From: Agrobacterium vitis
GTDB lineage: Bacteria; Pseudomonadota; Alphaproteobacteria; Rhizobiales; Rhizobiaceae
DNA length: 64,000 bases
Assembly: GCF_013426735.1 (NCBI RefSeq)
Contig: NZ_AP023273.1
Coordinates: forward strand, 124,001 to 188,000
Reading direction: 5' to 3'
A program made the position numbers and the translations under genes. The notes beneath the pieces were generated by a model. It ran no database searches. It saw only the letters and a program-made list of their open reading frames with translations, and was not told where the DNA came from. Within the stretch, counting starts at the first letter, position 1. The number at the start of each line of letters is the position of its first letter. This document shows positions 1 to 9,100 of this stretch, piece by piece.

Positions 1-1
1 C

Positions 2-913
2 GCCCAGCATCACTTTGGCTGGGACAAGGATTTCAAACCGGCGCTGGTCGCAAAACCCGGCGAAACAATCCTCTTTGAATGCATGGATGCCTCCGGCGGG
101 CAGCTCGACGCAAATGCAACTCCTGCGAGCCTTGCGACCCTGGATTTCGCCGGGATCAACCCGGTGTCCGGCCCGGTTTATATCGAGGGCGCCATGCCCG
201 GCGATGTCATCAAGGTCTCGATCCGCAAGTTTCATCCCTCCGGCCTCGGCTGGACCGCAAATATTCCAGGCTTCGGCCTGCTGGCCGATCAGTTCAAGGA
301 CCCGGCCCTGCATGTCTGGCACTATGATGCGGTGTCCATGGCCCCTGCCCTTTACGGCCCAGGCGGCAAGGTGCCGCTGAAACCCTTCGCCGGAACCATC
401 GGGCTTGCGCCAGCCGACCCCGGTCCGCACTCGGTCGTGCCACCGCGCCGGGTTGGCGGCAATCTCGATATTCGCGATCTCTCCGCGGGCGTGACGCTTT
501 ATTTGCCGGTTGAGGTCGAGGGCGGATTGTTCTCGGTCGGCGATACCCATGCCGCCCAGGGCGATGGCGAAGTGTGCGGCACCGCTATCGAAAGCCGGAT
601 GGATGTGGAATTGACACTGGATCTGGTGAAGGGCATGACCCTGCAAAGCCCGCGCTTTACCGTCACCGAACCCGTCACCCGGCATCTGGACGGCGCGGGC
701 TATGAAGTGACAACCGGCATCGGCCCTGACCTGATGACCGGCGCCCGGGAGGCCGTAATGCGGATGGTCGATCTTCTCGCCGACGAACACGGCATGGCCC
801 CGGTCGATGCCTATCTGCTTTGCTCGGTCTGCGGCGATCTCAGGATCAGCGAAGTGGTCGATATGCCGAACTGGGTGGTGAGCTTTTATTTTCCCCGAAT
901 CGTTTTTGCCTGA
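2..913 (+). CDS. Acetamidase/formamidase family protein (5' end outside window)
   Basis: This is the C-terminal part of an FmdA/AmdA-type amidase, the family that hydrolyses formamide or short aliphatic amides to ammonia and the acid. The reading frame is already open at base 2 and reads HHFGWD, then PGETILFEC and DASGGQL before the first in-frame ATG at base 83. Those upstream residues match the family N-terminal region, so the true start is left of the window. Further family segments are GPVYIEGAMPGDVI, a GDTHAAQGDGEVCGTA stretch (metal/active-site region) and a C-terminal YLLCSVCGDLRISEVVDMPN. The visible part is about 303 residues, so little is missing from a typical protein of 310 or more. 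It converges on the acyl-CoA dehydrogenase gene and is unrelated to that operon by strand. Substrate is not determinable; related proteins also act on larger amides. Confidence 0.85.
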   Translation, partial: AQHHFGWDKDFKPALVAKPGETILFECMDASGGQLDANATPASLATLDFAGINPVSGPVYIEGAMPGDVIKVSIRKFHPSGLGWTANIPGFGLLADQFKDPALHVWHYDAVSMAPALYGPGGKVPLKPFAGTIGLAPADPGPHSVVPPRRVGGNLDIRDLSAGVTLYLPVEVEGGLFSVGDTHAAQGDGEVCGTAIESRMDVELTLDLVKGMTLQSPRFTVTEPVTRHLDGAGYEVTTGIGPDLMTGAREAVMRMVDLLADEHGMAPVDAYLLCSVCGDLRISEVVDMPNWVVSFYFPRIVFA

Positions 914-921
914 TGGCATGG

Positions 922-945
922 TGAAGGCCGCACAAGCAGCCTTCA
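922..945. terminator. Small hairpin between convergent genes
   Basis: A 7-bp perfect inverted repeat (TGAAGGC / GCCTTCA, loop of 10) sits in the 48-bp gap between the amidase stop and the end of the PUFA-synthase-like operon on the opposite strand. There is no clear T-run on either side, so it is only a possible shared terminator. Confidence 0.35.
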
Positions 946-961
946 TCAATGTCTTCTCGTA

Positions 962-2773
962 TCAACTATTGGTCAGCAGCTTGCCGCCCTGTTCCATGCT
1001 TTCACGGCTTCCGGCATATTCGAAGGGGAAGACCGAGAAGGCCCGGTTAGACTGATAGAGATCACCGATCACCTCAATCAGGCCGGACACCTCTTCCGGC
1101 TCTGGCAGGAACTCGGTCGGATACATCCAGTGCATGATCCGCTTCAGGCAATAGCCAAGCCAGCCCGATCCGTCCGGCAGTGAGCCAGGCATGCCACCAG
1201 CATTGGCCACAGCAAACTGGATGCAGCAGGCGGCAGCATTCAGGCTGCAATAACGGTCCGTCAATGCATAGAAATTGGCGCTGTTGGAAAATCCGCGACC
1301 AAGTCTCGCCTGATCGTCACGCCGGGCCTGATCCAGCTTGACGACCTCATCCATCACGCTCAATGCCAGCGCATATTCGCTCTCCGACACCAGCGGCTTC
1401 AACTCGCGCAGCGCATCGGGAAGGCCAGCCAGGCTGATATCGTCGCCATTGCCGGACAGACCGAGCTTGCTCCAGCGCGGCGGCCCCACAGGACGGCGGA
1501 TATCGTAGATATCATCCAGCAACGCCCGGCGCGCTGCATCAAACGGCTGTTCATGAGCAGCCAGCGCCTTGCCAAGAGCCAGTTCCATCTGGCTGCCGAC
1601 GACGCGCATATTCACATAGCTATTGCCATCGACAAAGCCCGTCATGCCGATATCACGCAGTAGCTTCTGGAAGACGCCATGGCCGAAGCCATCACGCATG
1701 TAGAAGCGGGCGCCGATCACTGTTGCCAGGCTTTGCAGCGATTGTTCCAGCCGCTTCGGCACCAGATACTTGGAAATCGACGAATAGAGGAAAAGCTGGC
1801 GGGGCAGGCAATGCACCAGCCGGGTCGCAGAGGCGACCATGATTTCCGAAATCATCAGATCAGCATAGGCATCGGCGATCTGGCGACGGCTGACCGGCAA
1901 TTCGATCACCTTCTGGTTGCCATAGAGGCTTCGGTTGGCAGCAAAGCCATAAGCCAGCCGCAAGCCGGTATCGACAGCGCCGAGGCACATGGCAGCCACG
2001 CCAAGCCGCAGGGATTGCTGGCTTTTCAGCGACACTTCCAGCCCGGCACCTTCGCGGCCAAGCACCTGACCAACCGGCACCTTGGCATCTTCATAGCGCA
2101 CCCCGCCCAGCGGCAGACCGCGCACGCCGTAAAGACGCTCATTGGGCAGAACCCGGTAATTCTTGCGCTCAAGATGGCTGCGGTCAACGATCAGCATGGT
2201 GTGAGAGACCGGCGAAATCGCCTCGTCCGTGCGGGCGTGAACAATCATCGCACCGGCCCGGTCGGCAAAACCAATCGGCCATTTCTCGCCGTTGACGCGG
2301 TAGAACTCACCATCCTTGATCGCCGTGGTCTCGTTGGTGAGAAGATCGCTACCATGACGGCCTTCGCTCAACCCCCAGGAAATCGAGCCACCGGAGGCGA
2401 CGAAGCGTCCATATTCGCGGATCTGCTCTTCCGTGCCGCAGGTGACAATCGCCAGATAGCCGATGAACGGCAGGATGGCGATGGTTGCCAGCGTCATATC
2501 GCGGCGGGCAATGGCCCGGTACATTTGCAGGGATTCCGGATAGGAAAACATCATGCCGCCAGCACCTTCCGGCACCAGCCATTGGCTGATGCTTTCGCCC
2601 ACCAGCGCATCATAGGGACGGGCCGGGAACCGCTCTGCTTCGTCATCGGCCATGATCTGCGCGAAGGAGGCCGGTGCTGCCGTATCCCACGGATCGCCCA
2701 TGGCCAGATCCAGCTGCCGCAATGTCGCCAGGACCTCGGCAGACCCTTTTTTCTTCACCTCGGGAAATAGCAT
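962..2773 (-). CDS. Acyl-CoA dehydrogenase-like flavoprotein, long form (copy 1)
   Basis: This 603-residue protein belongs to the acyl-CoA dehydrogenase superfamily, FAD enzymes that usually introduce an alpha,beta double bond in acyl thioesters. Visible family segments are WGLSEGRHGSDL (FAD/substrate region, about residues 133-144), VNGEKWPIGFADRAGAMIVHART (middle beta domain) and the helical C-terminal domain starting near GAGLEVSLKSQQSLRLGV. It is about 200 residues longer than the usual 380-400, with an extra helical C-terminal extension. It resembles the next gene upstream in length and layout, so the two look like an old duplication. An AGGAG about 7 bases before the ATG supports the start. 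As last gene of the PUFA-synthase-like operon, it probably oxidises or desaturates an acyl chain made or carried by the synthase. Acting on an ACP-bound rather than CoA-bound chain is inference. Confidence 0.85.
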   Translation of the reverse strand: MLFPEVKKKGSAEVLATLRQLDLAMGDPWDTAAPASFAQIMADDEAERFPARPYDALVGESISQWLVPEGAGGMMFSYPESLQMYRAIARRDMTLATIAILPFIGYLAIVTCGTEEQIREYGRFVASGGSISWGLSEGRHGSDLLTNETTAIKDGEFYRVNGEKWPIGFADRAGAMIVHARTDEAISPVSHTMLIVDRSHLERKNYRVLPNERLYGVRGLPLGGVRYEDAKVPVGQVLGREGAGLEVSLKSQQSLRLGVAAMCLGAVDTGLRLAYGFAANRSLYGNQKVIELPVSRRQIADAYADLMISEIMVASATRLVHCLPRQLFLYSSISKYLVPKRLEQSLQSLATVIGARFYMRDGFGHGVFQKLLRDIGMTGFVDGNSYVNMRVVGSQMELALGKALAAHEQPFDAARRALLDDIYDIRRPVGPPRWSKLGLSGNGDDISLAGLPDALRELKPLVSESEYALALSVMDEVVKLDQARRDDQARLGRGFSNSANFYALTDRYCSLNAAACCIQFAVANAGGMPGSLPDGSGWLGYCLKRIMHWMYPTEFLPEPEEVSGLIEVIGDLYQSNRAFSVFPFEYAGSRESMEQGGKLLTNS

Positions 2774-2850
2774 CTGAAACTCCTGATCAAAATGTCTTGC
2801 GTGGCCCTGTCGAGACCACCTGAAAAAACGTGAAAAATCATCGACCGCTG

Positions 2851-4542
2851 CTAAACCGCAGCGTGCCGTCTTTCATCACCATAAACGTCTTCACCAGCCC
2901 CCATCGCCTCTGCAAGACGATGCCAAGCCGCCTGATAGAACCGATCTTCTCCGCCGAAGGCATAGCGATCACCGGCCAGCAGCAGGCGTTGCAGCATGAA
3001 GGGCAGAAGCGCGTCCCCACCCTCAGCCAGTGCCGATAGCGCGCAGCAGGACACGGCATAGAGCCTTGCAAATTGCGCCCCGGCATTGACGGCTTCCGGC
3101 CGTTCGCCCTGGCGCAGGGCCAGCAATTCCGCCATGCCCTCTTCCAGGCTGGCAAAGCGTGCCTCAGCCTGATGCAGCGCCTCCACCACCGCACGGTCCT
3201 GCTCGGTTGCCGCGTTGGCAAACCGCTCGGCAAGGCCGGGCAACAGATCCGTCAATGGCTCGCCTGCCCTGTTCAGCATCGGCACCTTGGCAAGCACCAT
3301 GGCCGGGCAAGGCGACGATGGTGACAATTCCGCCTGCAATTGCGCAAACAGCGCATCCGCAAGACCCGGCTCCAGCTTGGTGCGGCGCTTGGTCAGACTG
3401 GGCAATTGATTGGCCAACATGCCGAGGTTAACCTGCGGATTGATATCCATATATTGCGCCACTTCACCGTCACGGCGCAATTTCTGAAGGATCGCCGAGA
3501 CCGGCTCCTGCGCCAGCACCGACCGAGCACCCAGGGCTGCCATCAGGCTGGTGAAAATCCGGCTGCTGAATTCCTGGGCGATCTGTTTGGCGACCGCCGC
3601 CGCCACCGGAAAATGCTGCGGACGGAAAGACGCGAAGCGGGCCGCAGCCTTGGCAACGCTATCCATGATCCGGTAATCGGCATAGGCACCGGCCAGTAGG
3701 AAATGCTGGTGCGGATGGCCGCCATTGGCCTGCTTGGCTATCTCCCCATAGGTTAGCCGCAAGGCGCTTTCGCAGGGGCCGAGCATGGCACCGATCGACA
3801 GAAGCTTGATGACGGATTCGGCGCGAAACACCAGTTCGATGCCTTCGCCTTCGCCACCCACCCGGTTTGCGACATTGACGCAGGCCACATCGATATCGAC
3901 ATCGGCAACATCGATGCCGCGCATGCCGGACAGCTCTGCGCGCGGATGCGGCAGGGTGGATTCCCATTGCGGCTGCCGGTCGATCAGAAACAGCGAAAAG
4001 GCCGCCGGTCCGCCTGCACCCGTCTTGGCCATGACCATCAAGGCCCGCGCCTTTTCGGCCTGGCCGACCAGCCATTTGCGGCCATTGATCACATACCAGT
4101 CACCCTGACGGTCCGCCTTTGTCTGGTTGTTGATCAGATCGCTGCGAATGCCGGGTTCGTTGACGGCAAGGGCAACGCTGTGGCCCGCAAGCAGCCAGTC
4201 CGACAGGATCTTGCGCTGCGCCTCGGTGCCAGCCAGATCAAGCACCGTGATCGCCCCGATGGAATACATCAGCCGGGGCATCAGCGATGGATTGCGGCCC
4301 GCCAGAAGGCGCGCCATTTCAAGCACGGCTTCCAGATCCACCAATTCCCCGCCCGTCTTCCAATGGGCTGGAATGATCTGCCGGATAAAGCCGGACTCGA
4401 CCAGCGCCGTGGCCTGGAGGTCAAGACTATCGCCGTCAAGATCGGCCTTCACGGCAGTGGCGAAGGAAAAGGGGTGGTCGTCTTCAAGCGGATCACCCAA
4501 CAGCGTCCGCAACCGGTCGAGATAGAAGGCGGATGTTGTCAT
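2851..4542 (-). CDS. Acyl-CoA dehydrogenase-like flavoprotein, long form (copy 2)
   Basis: A 563-residue member of the acyl-CoA dehydrogenase superfamily and paralogue of the gene immediately downstream. The N-terminal helical part is followed by ALAVNEPGIRSDLINNQT (the position of the family's substrate/FAD contact loop), INGRKWLVGQAEKARALMVMAKT in the beta domain, and GEGEGIELVFRAESVIKLL at the start of the C-terminal helices. Again there is a long C-terminal extension. Its ATG overlaps the stop codon of the PfaD-like gene (ATGA), which indicates translational coupling to the synthase. I cannot locate the catalytic glutamate with certainty in either paralogue, so one of the pair might be inactive or serve as partner subunit. 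Heterodimer formation with copy 1 is possible but not shown by sequence. Confidence 0.85.
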   Translation of the reverse strand: MTTSAFYLDRLRTLLGDPLEDDHPFSFATAVKADLDGDSLDLQATALVESGFIRQIIPAHWKTGGELVDLEAVLEMARLLAGRNPSLMPRLMYSIGAITVLDLAGTEAQRKILSDWLLAGHSVALAVNEPGIRSDLINNQTKADRQGDWYVINGRKWLVGQAEKARALMVMAKTGAGGPAAFSLFLIDRQPQWESTLPHPRAELSGMRGIDVADVDIDVACVNVANRVGGEGEGIELVFRAESVIKLLSIGAMLGPCESALRLTYGEIAKQANGGHPHQHFLLAGAYADYRIMDSVAKAAARFASFRPQHFPVAAAVAKQIAQEFSSRIFTSLMAALGARSVLAQEPVSAILQKLRRDGEVAQYMDINPQVNLGMLANQLPSLTKRRTKLEPGLADALFAQLQAELSPSSPCPAMVLAKVPMLNRAGEPLTDLLPGLAERFANAATEQDRAVVEALHQAEARFASLEEGMAELLALRQGERPEAVNAGAQFARLYAVSCCALSALAEGGDALLPFMLQRLLLAGDRYAFGGEDRFYQAAWHRLAEAMGAGEDVYGDERRHAAV

Positions 4543-6119
4543 AGCGGCGCAATCTCATAGGACATCGGATGGGGGAAGCGCACACCGGCCATGGCCAGCC
4601 AATGCAGCCGCGTCTCAAAGGCCGCGCCCTGTAACAGATGAGTGGCGACATCCACCACGCAGCGTCGCTCCGGCTGTTCCAGATAGGTGCCAGCCGTCCA
4701 TTCGTTGAAGTCACCAATCGCCGGGCCGCTCCAGATCTGGTAGTCGATCTGGCGGCCTTCTTCCCCGGCATTGGCCCAATGGGATGCCTTGCCGAGATAG
4801 GCGCGAAACACCAGCGCCATCTTACGCTTCGGATCGGCCTCTGCCTCCGTGACCTGTTTGGGGTCGCGGCCAATGAAATAATCCGCCGTCATCCGCCAGA
4901 CATCGGCAAGGCTTTGCTTGAACAGCTTCTGCTCCAGTTCCTGCACCACTGGTTCAGGCAGGGCATCCAGACTGTCATAGCGGCGATAGAGATCGTAGAG
5001 CATCTTGGCGCGGCTGGCGAACAGCGTGCCACGCTTCAACACCTGCAACTCCACCCCCAGCTCGAACATATCAGCAGCCGGTGCCATGGTCGTATCGGCA
5101 AAGCCGCATTTGGCCAGAAGGGCGCGCACCGAAGGCGATGAGCCGGATTCCTGGCAGGCCTGATTGACCGACCCGGTCACCACATAGGCGGCACCCGTTG
5201 CAAAGGCGGCGGCAATTGCCTTGGGAGAGCCAAGCCCACCACCGACACCGATGCGGATCGGCTTGGCATAGCCATTTTTCTCGGCCACTTTCTGCGCCTG
5301 CCGCAGCAGGATCGGCAGCAGCACGACCAGCGGCCTGCGGTCGGTATGCCCACCGGAATCGGCTTCAGCCGTAATGTCGTCGGCAATCGGCACCTGGGCA
5401 GCCAACGCGGCCTGCTCCTCGCTGATCGCGCCTTGGGCCAGCAGCTTTTTCAAGATGTTTTCCGGCGCTGGCTCCATAAAGACCGAGGCCACTTCCGAGC
5501 GTGAGACCTTGGCGATCAGCCGATGGCCGATATCGATGCTGCCATCGTCGCGGCGGCGAAGGCCAAGCGCCCGGTAGCGCACCAGTGCTGGCGTCAGCCC
5601 CATGAAGGCGGAGGCTTCGACAATGGTGACACCGTAGCGCAGCAGAATATCGATCAGGCCGTTTTCCATGGCCGGTTCGCTGGGGCTATGGATGAGATTG
5701 ACCGAAAACGGCGCACCCTGAAGCGCTGAGGTAATCTTTGCCAGCGCCTGATCGACCTGTTCCAGCCGGACACCGCCCGCACCATAACTTGCCAGAAAAC
5801 CCTGCTGCGCCAGCGCAATGACCAGGTCCGGCGAAGCGATGCCATTGGCCATCGCGCCTGCCATATAGGGGAAGCGCAGATCGTAGCGGGCCAGGAAATC
5901 CGGGTCCCCCAGCGCACTTGGCGCCAGGGCGGGATAGCGGCAGACCACTTTGAAACCGGCTTCCAGCGGCTCCAGTTCCGAGGTCACCCCAAGCCGGGTG
6001 CCATCGCTGACCACGGAGCCAGGTTGATCCAATTTCTGCAATTGCCGACGGATTGACGGGGTATCCCAGACAATAGCGGGTGTTGCGGAGGCGTCTTCAA
6101 ATCGTGCATTGATTGTCAT
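4539..6119 (-). CDS. PfaD-like enoyl reductase (nitronate monooxygenase fold)
   Basis: This 526-residue TIM-barrel flavoprotein matches the PfaD family, the trans-acting FMN-dependent enoyl reductase of PUFA synthases and trans-AT polyketide synthases. Diagnostic segments are YDLRFPYMAGAMANGIAS near residue 80, VNLIHSPSEPAMENGLID, and the FMN/phosphate-binding run IRIGVGGGLGSPKAIAAAF followed by the PfaD hallmark TGSVNQACQESG. Two ATGs lie side by side (6122 and 6119); AGGAGG is 2 bases from the first and 5 from the second, so the second is preferred. It starts 15 bp after the PfaC-like gene and overlaps the following dehydrogenase gene by 4 bp. Presence of this reductase implies that some cycles of the synthase reduce the enoyl intermediate fully. 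Confidence 0.93.
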   Translation of the reverse strand: MTINARFEDASATPAIVWDTPSIRRQLQKLDQPGSVVSDGTRLGVTSELEPLEAGFKVVCRYPALAPSALGDPDFLARYDLRFPYMAGAMANGIASPDLVIALAQQGFLASYGAGGVRLEQVDQALAKITSALQGAPFSVNLIHSPSEPAMENGLIDILLRYGVTIVEASAFMGLTPALVRYRALGLRRRDDGSIDIGHRLIAKVSRSEVASVFMEPAPENILKKLLAQGAISEEQAALAAQVPIADDITAEADSGGHTDRRPLVVLLPILLRQAQKVAEKNGYAKPIRIGVGGGLGSPKAIAAAFATGAAYVVTGSVNQACQESGSSPSVRALLAKCGFADTTMAPAADMFELGVELQVLKRGTLFASRAKMLYDLYRRYDSLDALPEPVVQELEQKLFKQSLADVWRMTADYFIGRDPKQVTEAEADPKRKMALVFRAYLGKASHWANAGEEGRQIDYQIWSGPAIGDFNEWTAGTYLEQPERRCVVDVATHLLQGAAFETRLHWLAMAGVRFPHPMSYEIAPL

Positions 6120-6134
6120 CATATCCTCCTTGGA

Positions 6135-9100
6135 TTACGCCGGTTTGATGGAAATGCTCATCGACAGCGCCTCATAGATACGCAGCCGATCATTGAACAA
6201 ATCGGTATCGGCAATCACCACCAGACCCTCGCCTTCGCGGCGGATTTCCTTGATATGCACTTCCAGGCCCATGCGCTTGTCAGTGCGCAGCAATTGGCCG
6301 CGATAGCGCCAGTTGACCGGCACGCCGACCGCGATGCCGAAACGTGGATTGGCAATCCCCGCGTCCAGACCGGTGCGGATGGCAAAGAGCTGCATGGCTT
6401 GCAGGATGGCCTCCAATCCCAGTGATCCGGGCATGACCGGGTCGCGATGGAAATGGTTGGTGAAATACCATTCGCCCGCATCAATCGTCCGCTCGCCCTT
6501 GACATAGCCGAGGCCGAATTTACCACCCTCGCGCACCAGGCTGGCCTGATGCAGCAACCGGAACCGATGGCCGGGCGGCAAGCGCCAATGGGGCTTGTCC
6601 GCTGTGCCGGCGAACAGATCGGCGGAGGCCGGGCTCAGAAGGTCAATGTCCTCGGCTTTCGTGCTGTTTTCCTCCAGCCAGAACTTGCTGAGTTTGCCCT
6701 GGTCAAGGCCAAGCTGGTTTTCCAGCGCCCGCTTGGTGAAGTAGCCGAAGGAAGACTGGCCCTGATAGAAAGGCTGGCCATCGACCTTCAGGTTGAAGTC
6801 GAAGTTTTGCAAGATCGAATCCGTCACCATAGCATTGCTGAGCAGTTTCTGGCTGTGGCGGATCGTCGTGCCGCGCACATCCGGGTCGGACAGATAGACC
6901 GCCGTGCCATCCAGATTGCGTATCGAATATTCCTTATCGGGATATTTCAGGGTTGGCCCCAGCGCATAGCCATTGAGAATGGCCGCCTGAAGCGCCGATT
7001 CCAGCACCACGAAATTCGGGATATGCGGATGGCTGTTTTCCTGGAAATACCAGCTGTCGGCAGCGGCATCATATTCCGTATCCATCACGGCACCGGGGAC
7101 CAGCTGGCCGCGCGTGCCTGTTGTTTCCAGGCAGCGATCAACAAACTGGAAGCAGCCGTTGGGAATATGCGGCGCGCGCAATTCCTCACCATAAATGTTG
7201 AATTCCGGGCCGAGACCAATGCGCAATTCGCCCTTGGCGGCGTGGTGCATGCTCATTTCATTGAGCACGACCTTCTCACCGCTCTTGGTCTTGCGTCCGC
7301 TGAACCAGGTCGGATCGCCAAAGCGCGGCTCAACCGAAACGCCGGGCTTTTCCACCACCTGCAAGCCGAGATTGGACACCCGCACCAGCGGCTTGCCATG
7401 CTCGTCATAGATCAGCACATCGGCAATCACATAGGGACGTGGCAGCAGAGCGCTTTCCTGAATGAACAGCTTGTAATGCACCTTCTTCACGTCAGGGGTG
7501 ATCTGGCCGCGGACCGTGATCTGCATTTCGCGGTGAGTGACCGGCTCAAACACCCCATCGGCAAAGCATTGATGCATGCCATTGGCGATCAGATAGACCT
7601 TGAGAAGCTGGGTTGCACCTTCGGCAATCAGCGAGCCCGGCAGGACCGGATCATCAACAAAATGCGAGGTATAATACCAGCCATCGGCGTCAAAGCTCTT
7701 CTCGGCCTCCATGACATAATGTTCGCCCTGCCAGGAGCCGATATCTGTGACGCGGTCGATCATCAGCAGCATTTCGGGCGGCAGGCGAATGGAGCTGCCG
7801 CTTTCCAGATGCTGCGAACCGGGGCCAAAGATCTCGCCGATCCGGCCCTCGGACAGCGCCACCAGATCGGATTTTTCCAGCGTGTCGCGCACCCGTGGCA
7901 GAAGGGGTTTGACAAGGGTGAGCGGGGCTGCGGGAGGCTGCTTGATGACCACACCGCCACCAGCATTCAGCTCGTCCTCGGTGAAGAAACCGGCGCAACC
8001 GCTGTGCAATTGCAGCGCCAGTTCGCCATCGACATAGCCGTCATAGCGGAAGAAGAACAGCAGGCCATCGCCCTGCCAGACGAACCGGTCGATGGTGATG
8101 TCAAAGCGCAGCGTGCTGCCCGCCTGCGGCAGGCGACCGTAAAAGCTCAACCGCCCATCCAGCAGCCGGTATTTGCGGACACCCTTGTTCTTGAAATCAA
8201 TGCCCAGCAGCGCGACCAGCAACAAATCGGACTGACCGGATTCCACCGCGATGCCTGGAGGCATCTGGCCGTCAATCAGATACCAGGCGTCGGCTGGAAC
8301 ATCATATTCTGTGGTCAGCGTGCAAGGCTTATATTCGCCGAACTTTGCATCGACCTTGGTGACGCGCGACACGAAGAAATAGGGCGGCGCTGGCAGACGA
8401 ACCCGAACCGGATAATCATCGATTGGCGCAAATTGCGCGCCCAAGGCATCGGCAACCTTGCCGCTGGCAAAGGTCAACAGATCCTGTTCATCCAGAAACC
8501 AGCCCTTCTCCTGCTTTTCACGGGCGCTGGCAGGCAGCGCGGTGGCCACGGCAACAAGTGCTGGTACGCGCACTGGCGCAGGCGCAATGGCGACAGGCTG
8601 AGGTGCCTCGATCTCCAACACCGCAGGCGCGGCATCAATGGTTGCCGGTTGGGACAGGCTACGCTGACCCGGCCGTACACTGTGTGACCCATTTCCATGT
8701 GCCCCATTTCCGGCATGCTCACGCCAGATCTGCACGAGGTCGGATTGGGTTTGCAGGAACGTTTGATGGCCGAGGCGCTGGCGCTGCAAAAAGGCTTCGA
8801 CAGCCTGGGCGATCCGCTGAGACTTATCCTGGCTGATGGTAATATTCTTGGCCATGAATGGTTGATCCGCTTCGATAGGTTTCGGGGAAAGAGATGGAAG
8901 ACCGGGACTTGGTCTTGCTGGCTGATCGTCCGGCTGGATTTCGTCTTGGGTGTCGTCGTCTTGGGTGTCGTCATCCAACAATTCGTGAACCAGGCTGGTG
9001 CCTTCGAGGATGAAGGCTGCCGTCGGTCCCCAAGCAATAGACCTTGCTACAGCGCTGGGCGTGAATGGCAGCGCCACAACGGGTTTGGTTTCCAGCGGCC

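Noticed and set aside
1679..2770. 363-codon open frame antisense to acyl-CoA dehydrogenase copy 1
   Set aside because: Composition is that of a shadow frame and nothing resembles a known family, while the minus strand has a recognised enzyme.
6447..8687. Long open frame of 746 codons antisense to the KS-CLF-AT-DH-DH gene
   Set aside because: No family motifs or start signal. The opposite strand encodes a continuous protein with clear catalytic motifs, and long antisense frames are common in GC-rich DNA.
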